Assembly (NCBI RefSeq): GCF_019578655.1
Contig: NC_063258.1
Span: 18,108,802-18,172,801 of the forward strand
DNA length: 64,000 nucleotides
From: Ricinus communis
Lineage: Eukaryota; Streptophyta; Magnoliopsida; Malpighiales; Euphorbiaceae
Direction: 5' to 3'
Shown here piece by piece: positions 34,514-44,551 of this stretch. The stretch's first letter is position 1; the number at the start of each line of letters is the position of its first letter. The notes beneath the pieces are model-generated. The model saw only the letters and a program-made list of their open reading frames with translations. It ran no database searches and was not told the DNA's origin. The position numbers and the translations under genes were made by a program.

Positions 34514-34930
34514 TTAGTACTGTGAGAATTTGGCATACTCATCTGCAGATATGAGAATTGAATCATGAATGTCTTGAGTGGAGGCAATATGAGCTAATGG
34601 CTTTGACTGATTCTTGCGCTGTAACTTTCTGCATTCATTGTTTATATGTTTGGACTTCTTACAATAGTAACATAAGATTGCTCCTAAATCATTTCCTCGA
34701 TCATAGTTACTTAACTCAACCTCTTTTTCAGATCTAGATTTAGTATTATGGCTCACAAAAGCATTACTAGATTGGGTAAATGATGAGTTAAAATTCTCAA
34801 TTCGGAGCACCCTTCGAAACACATCTTCCAAAGATGAAACCTCAGAACTGGAAAGGATTTGAGATTTGGCAGTCTCAAACTCAGATGAAAGAGCAGGAAG
34901 AAAACTCATAATGATCAGTTTCTCCCATTG
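34514..34930 (-). pseudogene. Copia-2 gag C-terminal part
   Basis: The frame reads SFLPALSSEFETAKSQILSS, then SSLEDVFRRVLRIENF, then a complete CX2CX4HX4C zinc knuckle (CYYCKKSKHINNEC) and CRKLQ-type residues. The start of gag lies beyond the truncation at about 34930. Confidence 0.75.
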
Positions 34931-35183
34931 AGCTTATTGTTCTTTGATATCTAAAGACCCTGGAAGTAGCATATTAAACTCCTCATGACATTACAAATGT
35001 AACAATAACTATACAAATAATCAATATAAATTTCATAAGTCATAAATAGATTCATGTAAAAATTCATTTACTATAGAAAAAATTTTATCATTATTTTAAC
35101 ACTATCAAAAATTATGATGATAATTTTAAAAATATATAATTTTTTATTTTTAAATTGTAATGAATCAAATAATTAATATTTAG

Positions 35184-36154
35184 GCGATGAAGTTGGTTCT
35201 TTGTAAGAGGCATAAATAACAGATGGTATATTTGATAGCCTTCCAATATCTAGAGTCGAGATTGAAGAATTGCCATCAGAAAATCTAGAAGAAGTTGATT
35301 TCCTGTTGAACGTGAGCTTTATTTCCCATTTGGAAACTGGGTTATATTTTTGAGATTGGTGTTTGGTTCTATCTGCTTTGATGATTCAGGTTGGGTTGCT
35401 CCTTCAAGGATCCACTCTTCAAGAAGAGTGATGTCTTTCCATTGAATAGTTTTTGATATTGTTGCGTTGGCTTTAGAAAGGTCTGTTTGGAGGAATAAGG
35501 TTTCTCCTTTTGGTGAGTGAAGTTTGTGTTTCGAACCAAAAACAGAAATCATGGCTTTGTAATGTATTTTGAAAATCAAAGTTATCGGGATAGACCCTTC
35601 AAGCATTTTGTAATTATGCGTTTTTATTTGGAGAACAATGCTCTTTAAAACATTTTTGTCATTTAAAGAAATTGTAATATTTGGAAAACAATTGAAAGAA
35701 ATTGGTCATTTGTTAAGGCTTGACTTGACAGTACCTAATAAAGAATCATAAAAATTTGTAAACCTAGCGTCTCTAAGATGGAAGTATCTAAACTTTCTCT
35801 GGTGAGGGGTTTTATTCCTATCTGGACAAGGCCTATGTGGATGTATTTATAGTCTTTTTCTTTATGTTTCTGGAGGGTTTTTGGATTCAGAAGATAGATT
35901 TCTTCAAAAGGCTTCGAAATTTGGATATCTCTTTCTTCAGTTTTGATAGTAAAATCTGTTTTGAAGATAGGAAACTTTGCAAACTCATAGATTTACTTTT
36001 TTTGAATCTTGGGTATTTTCCAATCATCAATATGCTTTGTAAAATCTTCAATAGTGATCTCCTCACTATTTACTAATCCTTTAAATCTTGAAGACTTAAA
36101 GGTAGAAGAGTTTGAAAAAGAAGACGATCTATAGAAAAGAGGTTCTAAATTCAT
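35184..36154 (-). pseudogene. EPRV movement-protein region fragment
   Basis: The probable ORF1 start reads ATG at 36152-36154, followed by MNLEPLFYRSSSFSNSS. Movement-protein sequence of the 30K superfamily follows: SLNKGPISFNCFPN (about 35690) and MLEGSIPITLIFKIHYKAM (35606 down). Stops at about 36000 and several frame changes interrupt it. The copy ends abruptly at 35184 inside the linker. Confidence 0.7.
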
Positions 36155-36327
36155 TTTAAAATAAATCAAAGTAACTTTCTAAACAAACATGAACCAAGCC
36201 ACCAGTTTTATTGCCCTTAAATCAAAACGGGTCTTACTAATGTGCATAAATGAACAAGTTTGTTCAACTGAGATGATTCTAAAATCTCTTATATGTAAAT
36301 AACTTTCTCTTCCCAGGAACTCTGTTA

Positions 36328-36339
36328 GCTCTGATACCA
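36328..36339 (-). promoter_or_regulatory. tRNA-Met primer-binding site (leader fragment)
   Basis: The minus strand reads TGGTATCAGAGC. It is flanked upstream by two copies of the leader repeat containing ggatcc (36379-36425 and 36460-36510). Confidence 0.75.
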
Positions 36340-36610
36340 AGGGGAGATATTGGTATAGCTCCAGAATGGAACAATTTTTGATGTGCAGGATCCTCAAACG
36401 AGGTAAGCATAGAGCATACACTTGTTATAGACAAAGGGGAGACAATAACAAGTTTTTGATGTGTAGGATCCTCAGACGAGGCAAGCACAGAGCATATACT
36501 TGCTATAAAATATGCACAACAATGTAGAATGAAAATAACAAATTCTTATTAATGAACAAATATATAAACTTTGAGATGAAAACTTTAAAATGAAAGCTTT
36601 AAACAAAGAA

Positions 36611-36837
36611 ATATAACTTACAAGAGTAGTAGAATACAAGAGGAAGGGTTTTCTCTATCTTTTTTCTCACTATCACTCTTTTCTCACTATATTTCTAATG
36701 GTAGAACTTGAAGAATACAAGAGATTCTTGTGATTTTTTAGTCCTACCATTAGAAATATAGTGAGAAGAGAGTGATAGTGAGAAAAAAGAGAGAGAAAAC
36801 CCTTCCTCTTGTATTCTACTACTCTTGTAAGTTATAT
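36611..36837. repeat. 94-bp inverted repeat of viral leader (fold-back)
   Basis: Arm 36611-36704 is the reverse complement of 36744-36837 with two mismatches, with a 39-base spacer between. Both arms are pararetrovirus 5' leader, matching the plus-strand leader at about 24012-24106. The right arm joins RNase H sequence of copy A directly at 36838. Confidence 0.95.
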
Positions 36838-38139
36838 TTTGGACATCTTTTTGCAACACTTCTTTTACAGATTTACAATCAATCCTTAAAAGAAATTTTT
36901 GATTTAAAAGATCACTTTGGAACTTTGAAATGCATAGTACTATTAAAAGAATTTCTTTTTTGATAATTGAATAATTCTTTTGAGTATCATTCTAGTGTGC
37001 AGAAGTAAATTGGACAATGCATTCTTTTTTGTTGTGAGTTTGTTTAAGAATTCCACCATAACCTAAATCTAATGCATCAGTTTCAACAATTTTGAATGCA
37101 GATGGATCAGTTAGATGTAAACATGGAATTTCGGAAACTTGTTTTTTGATGCTTTGAACACAATTTTTGTATGCTTGTCAGACCATGCAGGGGGATTCTT
37201 GTTTAACCTATCATAGAGGGGTTTTGCTAAATAGTTTAAATTTGGATAAAAATCCATGACATAATTTAAACTGCCAAAAAATCTTTGCGATTGAGTTTTC
37301 TCTAAAATTCTATCTGGAAATTTTAAAGTAAAAGCTAGAGGTCTTTCAATTGGGGTAATAGTTCCCCGGAGATGTAGTGCCCAAGAAATCTAATTTTTGT
37401 TTAGAATAAAAATACTTTGGATTTGGAAACAGCTAAACCATTTTTCTTAACAAAATAGAAAAATGTCTCTAAGTGTTTGAAATGTTGTACTAGAGAATTT
37501 GAAAAGATTAGTACATCATCGATGTAAACAATGCAAAACTTTGAATAAGGATTAAAAATGTCATTCATAATTTTTTGAAATTCAGAAGGAGCATTTTTTA
37601 ATCCAAAGGGCATCACATTCCATTCGTACTGGCCAAATGGAACTGTAAATGCAGTTTTGTATCGATCTTTAGGATGAATTTATATTTGCCAAATCCTGAT
37701 TTTATATCAAACTTTGAAAAGATAAAAGCAGAATGAAGCTTTTGAAGAAGATCTTTTTTGTATGAAATAGGATATATAATCCACTTTAAAGCTTTATTTA
37801 AAGGTTTGTAGTTAATTACCAATCTAGGTGTACCCCTTTCTATTTCACTACTTTTGTTGACATAGAAAGCTGCACACGATCAGGAGAATCTTGATTTGGT
37901 AATTAAGCCCTTTTTTCTAAGTCCTTGATTTATATTCTACAATGTCTTTCTAAAGTTTCATTCATTTGGATAGGCCTAGCTTTGTTAGGAATTTGTTTTT
38001 CACTAAATTCTTTTTCATATGGTAAATCTACCATATGTTGTTTTCTTTTCCAGAAAGCATTAGAAAGGTCAGGACAAAATTCTCTTTCGATTTTTTCTTG
38101 CAAATCAGAAATTATTTTTTGGACAAAATTATTTTGCAA
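36838..38139 (-). pseudogene. EPRV reverse transcriptase-RNase H (copy A)
   Basis: The RT N-terminal part (38139-37930) includes KARPIQMNE. Palm sequence runs from 37822 to 37401 with MPFGLKNAPSEFQK and the catalytic VYIDDVLIFS (YIDD at 37515-37526). The thumb/connection follows with GSLNYVMDFYPNLNYLAKPL and AWSD (37260-37170). RNase H follows from about 37130 (DPSAFKIVETDA) to 36838, where it is cut by the fold-back. Breaks: stop or frame change near 37925, near 37690-37613 and at about 37400. The enzyme would copy pregenomic RNA to DNA in the virus. Confidence 0.85.
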
Positions 38140-38169
38140 TTGGCTTTAGATTCTTTTTAAATTCATATC

Positions 38170-38640
38170 TTATTTTAGATGAAAAAGTTGGGTCTGCTTT
38201 CCTTTAATTAAAGTATTTATCTCAAAATTATAAATTGAGTGAGCTTTTACAAGATTGAGATTTCTTTTCTTGGGTTTTTCTAAAAAAGGAAAAATAACTT
38301 TTGTATCTTTAGTTTTGAAAATACTACCATAAGTAATTACTTTAAAGGGGGTAATTAAATTGATAAAAGGAATTCCAAAAATAACAGTTTGTTGTAAATC
38401 CTTTGTAAGAATAAAAATATTTTTTAAAGCAATATTTTTGTTTAGAGTTGCAGCCTCAATTTTTTCCGCAATCCTAATTTTTGAATTGTTAGCAGAGGTG
38501 AGTCTTTCTTTTGTCTCTTGATAATATCTTTTAGGAACCAGCTCATAATTGATACGATTGAGGTCTGCTCCTGTATCAAACAAAGCTATAGTTTCTATTT
38601 GGAAATTATCAGGAAAAATGAGTTTTATCTGAATCAGCTA
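38170..38640 (-). pseudogene. EPRV aspartic protease (copy A)
   Basis: A 137-codon open piece begins at the catalytic region (FDTGADLNRINYEL) and continues with SANNSKIRIAEKIEAATLNK and a hydrophobic core (FGIPFINLITPF). The DTG triplet is intact. A stop separates it from the preceding linker at about 38637. It would process the polyprotein. Confidence 0.8.
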
Positions 38641-39300
38641 TTTTCTTGAGGTTATTTCTTTTAATACATTAATAAAGTTTTCTGGAACGTCCTCAGAAAC
38701 CTCAAGATTTTGAAAATCATTCTCTTCTTCAGAATCAGAATCACTATTTTGTTTAAGAATCAAACTTTGGAGCAAAATAGAATCATTTTGCTGTTTTTCT
38801 TTTAATTCTTTGAGTTCTGTTTTAATAGTTTTAATTTCTTTTTGGAGTTTTTGGATAGTAGGGAGAGGGTTCTTTTGCTTTTTCCCCTTTTCCAAGATCA
38901 TAGTAAGATCATAGGTATTCTTACTAGAAGAAGGGATACGGGTTTCGGTTTTTAGAATTTCTTTCAAAACTTGTTTTTGAATTTGAGGGTCATTAATATT
39001 CTTGACAGCTTCAAAAAGAGCTTCTTGTTGCCTAGTGAGCATATTAATATTTTTTAGGATATCATCTAATTCTGATTCAGAATATTCGAATGAGGTTTTA
39101 ATTTCATCAATTTAAAATTCTTCCTCATCATTTGAAAATTCTGATTCAAAGGTTTCGACTAGAAGAGCTGAAATTTTGCTCAAAATTTCTTCTTCTATTT
39201 GGAGTTCTTGAAGTTTTTTAGAAAATTTACAATACTTTGAAGTGTGTCTTTTTTTGTCACATTTGTAGCAAGTAATTTTGCTAAAATCTTTTTTGGGACT
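38638..39300 (-). pseudogene. EPRV zinc knuckle and coiled linker (copy A)
   Basis: A complete CX2CX4HX4C knuckle (CYKCDKKRHTSKYC) lies at about 39230-39272, just after the coat protein. A Lys/Glu-rich, probably helical linker (39042-38638) with repeated Lys-Glu-Leu words leads to the protease. A TAA at 39301-39303 separates the knuckle from the coat protein frame. Confidence 0.75.
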
Positions 39301-40520
39301 TTATTTTGGAAAATTTGAAGAGGATGGCCTTTTATAGAAATTCTCTCTATTTTTTGGCACCTTCCTGCTTTTGTGAAAATGTTTTTTCTTATAAGGTTTA
39401 GAAAAATCTTCTTTGCATTTTCCTTTGCAGGTGGAGGAAGGTTCTATGGGATTATACTCAAACTGGTTACAAAAGCTACCTAGTTCTTGTTTAGTTTTCT
39501 TCATTTTCCATTTGAGCTGTCTTTGAAGTTTAAGATCATGGCAAATTTTTAATCCTTCTTTCTGATTAAGGCAAACTAATTCGCCATAGGTGTAGAAATC
39601 ATAAGGGATCTGGCCATTATGAGCTTCCCTGATAGTATTTCTAACTTTTTCACCTAGTATTTTAGGTAAACCAGCTAAGAACTTTTCTTTCCAGAAAGGT
39701 TGGTTTGAGTCTTCACTAAGCATTACTCTGGTCAGAAAAGTGTCTTTATAAGCTTGGAAATTGCTGAGTTTCTTGGAGGTCAGATTGCTGAGAAGCTCAG
39801 CATTCTTATCTTTCAGAAGATATGGGTCTCCTATGAAATGGAGGGAAATTGTAAGAATTAGGGTTGACACAACATCTTCAATAGGATTTCCTAGCTTATC
39901 TAAGATGGGGGTCCCTTCTATTGTGGTTTGGATGGCACCTAGGATTTGCAGCTGCTGTGTTTGGGTGAGATGGTAATCCCACCATCCTTTAAGCTGGCCT
40001 GAAAGTCCAGCTATAAGGAGCTCAACTATAGCTCTATCAGAGGTACCGCTTTGGGTTTTGTAGGTATTAGCTGCCATGGTCATCTGTTGTAAGAGACCAA
40101 GAATGTTGTACTCAGACATTCCATCTATATTCCATTCATAGACGGAGGAAGCATTGAACCTAGATTGGGTAAGGAAATTATTTTTGTTTTCTATACCTAA
40201 ATTTTTGGCAGTATTCCTAGGAGTAATCCAAGTTAATCTAGGGGCTTGTCATCCCAATCTACTGATTTGGGAAGGGTTTTCAGTGACACTTTCAAGCTCT
40301 GAATCATTGGATTCATTACTTTGGGCTTGAACTATGGCACTGATATTTCTACTACTTTGAGGAGTATCGGGTATTAGGTTTTTGGAAGACTCAGAAGTGG
40401 TTAATTTGCTAAGTTGTTCTCTGACTGCTCTAGCAAACTCAGTTTACTTATGGAATCGGTCTTGACTAGGCTTTGAAATCTGGTAGGGTTTGAAGACGGG
40501 GTTTTTGAGTTTTTCTTTTT
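39301..40520 (-). pseudogene. EPRV coat protein (copy A)
   Basis: The main open piece (40119-39301, 272 codons) contains the capsid core seen in Caulimoviridae and related Gag proteins: LIAGLSGQLKGWWDYHLT, then a hydrophobic helical region and FWKEKFLAGLPKILGEKV. It ends in a basic tail (KKKHFHKSRKVPKNRENFYK) before the zinc knuckle. The upstream part (40520-40120) is polar and Ser-rich, with stops at about 40510, 40445 and 40250. It would form the capsid and bind viral RNA. Confidence 0.8.
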
Positions 40521-41513
40521 AACTTACCTCTCTTGAATGACCAGTATTGGGGATTACAGAGGTTAAGACTATAGGAGGTTTCTGAATTTGGCTTTCTATC
40601 CTAACCAGCTGTTTTCCTATTGTGTTAAGATAGGTGTTTGAGAAATTGTTCTGTTGAACAATATTTTTGACATTTTTCTCAAGCTCTTCTCCTACTAACT
40701 TATAAGGTGCTGCTTCGATTTCATTTTCCCCATAAGGAATTGTTATCTTTCTAAGAGGAGGATGTTCAAACTGGATGGTTTGGTTCTCTCTGACCTTCCA
40801 TTCTGGAGCTTTATTCCTTATGGTAACAGGACTAATGATTTTATCTTTGGAAGGATAGGAGATACTATTTTCTTTACAATGAATCTGAAACCAATCAAAA
40901 AATGTGATTTGGATCTTGTTTTTATGCAAAGTTGGTAGTATCTTTCTTGGATACTGTCTTTTTCTTGTAGAAAATGCTTAAGAAACCAAAGTTTTTTAGA
41001 ATGATTTTTCTTTGAATAGAAATCTTCATATAAAATCTTTTTATTGATTTGAAAATCTTTTGAAATCATGTTGACTTCTGCTTCTAGATTTTGGGTTATT
41101 GTCGATGGCGATGGTGAAGAGGGGGTAGAGACAGTCTCTATATCATTATCTTTCTTTGATTCATTATAAACAGGTCTAGGGACATTGCTTTGGTAATCAA
41201 CATTTTGTAATGTGGTGTTTGAGCTTGGTACATCTGAAGTTGAAAATCTCGGTAAATCTGATGTTGAAAAACTTGGTAATGTTTGTGATGAAGTTGGTTC
41301 TTTGTAAGAGGCATAAATAACAGAAGGTATATTTGATACCCTTCCAATATCTATGGTCGAGATTAAAGAATTTTCATCAAAAAATCTAGAAGAAGTTGAT
41401 TTTCTGTTGAACATGAGCTTTACTTTCCCATCAGAAAACTGGGTTATGTTTCTGAGATTGGTGTTTGGTTCTGTCTGCTTTGGTGATTCAGGCTGGGTTG
41501 CTCCTTCAAGCAT
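40519..41513 (-). pseudogene. EPRV linker between movement and coat proteins (copy A)
   Basis: Two overlapping pieces in different frames (41513-40818 and 40929-40519) give a Ser/Thr/Pro-rich region (TSSQTLPSFSTSDLPRFSTS) followed by a lysine-rich part and PPLRKITIPYGENEIEAAPY. A frameshift lies at about 40930. No domain is recognised; such linkers are usual between caulimovirus polyprotein domains. Confidence 0.6.
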
Positions 41514-42266
41514 CCACTCTTCAGGATGAGTGATGTCTTTCTATTGAATAGTTTTTGGTATTGTTGTGTTGGCTTTAGAAAGGTCTGTTTGGAGGAATAA
41601 GGTTTCTCCTTTTAGTGAGTGAAGTTTGTGTTTCAAACCAAAAGTAGAAATCATAGCTTTGTAATGTATTTTGAAAATCAAAGCTATCGGGATAGACCCT
41701 TCAAGCATTTTGTAATTATGCGTTTTTATTTGGAGAAAAATACTTTTTAAAACATTTTTGTCATTTAAAGAAATTGTAATATTTGGAAAATAATTGAAAG
41801 AAATTGGTCCTTTGTTAAGGCTTGACTCGACAATACCTAATAAAAAATCATAAAGATTTATAAACCTAGCATCTCTAAGGACTGCTAAGATGAAAGTATC
41901 TAAACCTTCTCTAGTCATGGGTTTTATTCCTATCTAGACAAGGCCTATGTGGATGTATTTATAGTCTTTTTCTTTATGTTTCTGGAGGGTTTTTAGATTC
42001 AGAAGATAGATTTCTTCAAAAGGCTTTGAAATTTGGATATCTCTTTCTTCAGTTTTGATAGTAAAATCTGTTTGAAGATAGGAAACTTTGCAAACTCATA
42101 TATTTGCTTCTTTTTGAATCTTGGGTATTTCCCAATCATCAAAATGCTTTGTAAAATCTTCAATAGTGATTTCCTTACTATTTACTAATCCTTTAGATCT
42201 TGAAGACTCAGAGGTAGAAGAGTTTGAAAAAGAAGACGATCTACAGAAAAGAGGTTATAAATTTAT
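41514..42266 (-). pseudogene. EPRV movement protein (copy A)
   Basis: The 30K-superfamily core is clear: SLNKGPISFNYFPNITISLN, then KTHNYKMLEGSIPIALIFKI in 41918-41541. This protein would widen plasmodesmata for cell-to-cell spread. Breaks: the codon aligned with the ATG at 36152-36154 is ATA (42264-42266), stops occur at about 41932-41940, and a TAG at 41538-41540 ends the open piece where the 35-kb fragment has TGG. Confidence 0.75.
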
Positions 42267-42455
42267 TTTAAAATAAATCAAAGTAACTTTCTAAACAAAC
42301 ATGAACCAAGCCACTACTTTTACTGCCCTTAAATCAAAACGGGTCTTACTACTATGCATAAATGAACAAGTTTGTTCAACAAAGATATGATGTAGTTTAA
42401 AATGATTCTAAAATCTCTTATATGTAAATAACTTTCTCTTCCCAAGAACCCTGTA

Positions 42456-42468
42456 GGCTCTGATACCA
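42456..42468 (-). promoter_or_regulatory. tRNA-Met primer-binding site (copy A)
   Basis: The minus strand reads TGGTATCAGAGCC, exact for initiator tRNA-Met, about 190 bases upstream of the ORF1 start position. It marks the origin of minus-strand DNA synthesis of the viral genome. Confidence 0.85.
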
Positions 42469-42509
42469 AAGGGAGACTGGAACAAGTTTTTAATGTGCAG
42501 GATTATTTG

Positions 42510-42582
42510 AAAATTTTGATTCAGAGGTTTCGACTAGAAGAGCTGAAATTTTGCTCAAAAATTCTTCTTCTATTTGGAGGGG
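42510..42582 (-). repeat. Fragment of polyprotein coding region inserted in the leader
   Basis: About 73 bases here match 39128-39200 of the same copy (the coding region after the zinc knuckle: cgactagaagagctgaaatt) in the same orientation. They interrupt the first of two leader repeats just after its gtgcaggat word. Confidence 0.8.
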
Positions 42583-42687
42583 AGACAATAACAAGCTTTT
42601 GATATGCAGGATCCTCAGACGAGACAAGCACAGAGCATACACTTGCTATAAAATATGCACAACAATGTAGAATGAAAATAATAAATT

Positions 42688-42693
42688 TTTATT
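42688..42693 (-). terminator. Pararetrovirus poly(A) signal (copy A)
   Basis: AATAAA on the minus strand lies about 90-100 bases downstream of the predicted transcription start. The distance is shorter than in block 1 because part of the leader is deleted here. It would end the terminally redundant pregenomic RNA after a full circle. Confidence 0.55.
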
Positions 42694-42789
42694 AATGAAC
42701 AAATATACAAACTTTGAAATGAAAGCTCACTATATTTTTAATGGTAGAACTTGAAGAATACAAGAGATGCTTATGATTTCTCAGTCTGC

Positions 42790-42960
42790 CTTCTTCTTTG
42801 ATAGCTCCTCTATTTATAGAGGTCTTCAGCCTTTGGCCTCAATAATTCTTTCTTTGGATGCTTATGATAATGGAGTGAGAGGCTCCATGACTTTTCTGGA
42901 AAGAAGCAGGAATTTTCTGCCATGCTTCATTATTGTGGAGTCTTCATCATTTTCTTTAAG
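42790..42960 (-). promoter_or_regulatory. Pararetrovirus pregenomic RNA promoter (copy A)
   Basis: TATAAATA at 42811-42818 (minus), in the same context as in block 1 (CTCTATAAATAGAGGA). Upstream words gaagcatggcag, agcatccaaagaaagaatta and tactccatta-like blocks are shared with the block 1 promoter. It lies between ORF2 of copy B and the leader of copy A, as expected for a circular genome integrated as a head-to-tail array. Confidence 0.75.
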
Positions 42961-43099
42961 AAAGTAATGGTGCAGAGTCTTTTGTCTTTTTTCTTTTTTG
43001 AAAAGATTTTTTTATTTTTTTATTGGGTATTTGGCCCATTGCAGAAAATTAACATGGGCTACCATTTCTGGTTTTCAACCCAAGGACTTTACAAGGATA

Positions 43100-44550
43100 T
43101 CATTTGATGGGCTTAAATATCCCAAAACAGTCATCTTCATTCAAATCACCATCTAAGTCAATTGCTGCTGAGCTAGTGCTGGAAGAGAAAGATGAAGCTT
43201 TAGATTTTCCTTTTGAAAAGGCGATTTCTGACAACTGTTTGATCAGCTGTAGGAAATCTTCTTCTGTTTGAGCCGCCACTAGCTTTGGAAGAATAAAAGA
43301 CTTCTATGCAGGAAAGTAGTTTGTTCTTTGGGAGCTGGCAAAAAGCTATTTTTTGTAAGAAAACTTTGTACCATCTTTGGAGATAGTTTTTCTTGGTGGT
43401 TGAATTTGTCCCACCATTTAACTTTGAACCTTCGGGTAAGAATGATTTCTCCATCTGCTGCTTGGTCGAAATGGAAATACCACAAACATACCCGCGGGAG
43501 GAAGAAGTTTAAACAAAATAAAAGCAAGGAAGGAAATCGTCTTTTTATTTTGTTGGGTTTGTAGTGAGCTTTGAATAGATTAAACAAAGAGAGAACATCT
43601 GGTATTATGGTTTCTGGAACGTTACCATAATAATTCCAAGATTGTTTAAACCAATATGAGATTTTGGAAGTCTGAATTGTGCTTGTGTTGAAGTAGAAAT
43701 GCCAAGAATGGCTCTGACCTTCATTTTATAAGAGAAAGGTATTAAACCAAGCTTGCTAGTAATCCCAGTAGTTAAAGGTTGTATTGAGGCTTGAGGGGTA
43801 GGTGTTTTGGAGGGAGGTTGGAAAAGATCTTGACGAGTGTAAATCCATTCCCCAATCAAAAGGGTGAAGGATTCTTTAGATGGTGCATGTGGAATAAGCT
43901 GGGTCTTTGTGCTTTTTGAAATGTTCGAATTTTGCAGAACCAGTTACCTCTAGGATAGACTGGTAAAAAGATTGGGGTTTTATTTTATTCTAGGGTTTAA
44001 AGTACCATCCTGGAGGAAAAACTTTTAAAACTAATTTTGAGGGGATTTCTGTACATAATCCTTCCTCGACAGTTAAAATGCTTTGAAAGTTTTGCTTTTC
44101 TATGTATTCATTAGTTTTGAAAAGTTTTATTTGAGACAAAACTATTTCTTGTGAATTAGGCTTTGAAATGCTTTGAGAGTTTTGAGATAGGTTTTGAGGA
44201 AAAACTACTATCTTAGGTTTTGAAACAGGGACAGAGAGTATACCTTTACCCTTGTTTGAAGAAGAAGATGACTTTGGAGAAATTTCTAGCTAGACTTTAG
44301 CCACAGGTTTTTTCTTTTAATATTCTTCGACCATCTTTAAAAACTCAGAAGGTTGTTGTGTAAGCCATTCCTGTATTTGGAATTATTTTTGGACTGGGTC
44401 TTCTTCGCTTTTGTTTATTTCTTCCTGGATGATCTCAATCCAGGTTTTGATTGGCTTTGAAGAGGACAGAATAATCTCCTTTTTAAGGCTTTGAATAGCT
44501 TTTGATGCTTGTTTTTCTTCTTTATCTTTTGCTCTCATTTTTCGTGGCAT
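43100..44550 (-). pseudogene. EPRV ORF2, function unknown (copy B)
   Basis: The frame starts at 44550 with MPRKMRAKDKEEKQASKAIQ, right after the polyprotein stops, and ends in an acidic Ser/Asp-rich tail with TGA at 43100-43102, roughly 480 codons. Recognisable open parts are 43859-43605 (WIYTRQDLFQPP, then TSKLGLIPFSYKMKVRAILG) and 43587-43279 (FKVKWWDKFN). Stops and at least three frame changes break it. It corresponds in position to the second ORF of florendoviruses. I recognise no domain and assign no function. Confidence 0.65.
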
Positions 44551-44551
44551 T

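Larger units (their letters stand above)
31161..34930 (-). mobile_element. Copia-2: decayed Ty1/copia retrotransposon
   Basis: In minus-strand order: gag end with zinc knuckle, integrase C-terminal part, RT, RNase H, polypurine tract and 3' LTR. The 5' LTR and gag start are missing beyond 34930. Frames are short and full of stops, so this is older than Copia-1. Confidence 0.8.
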
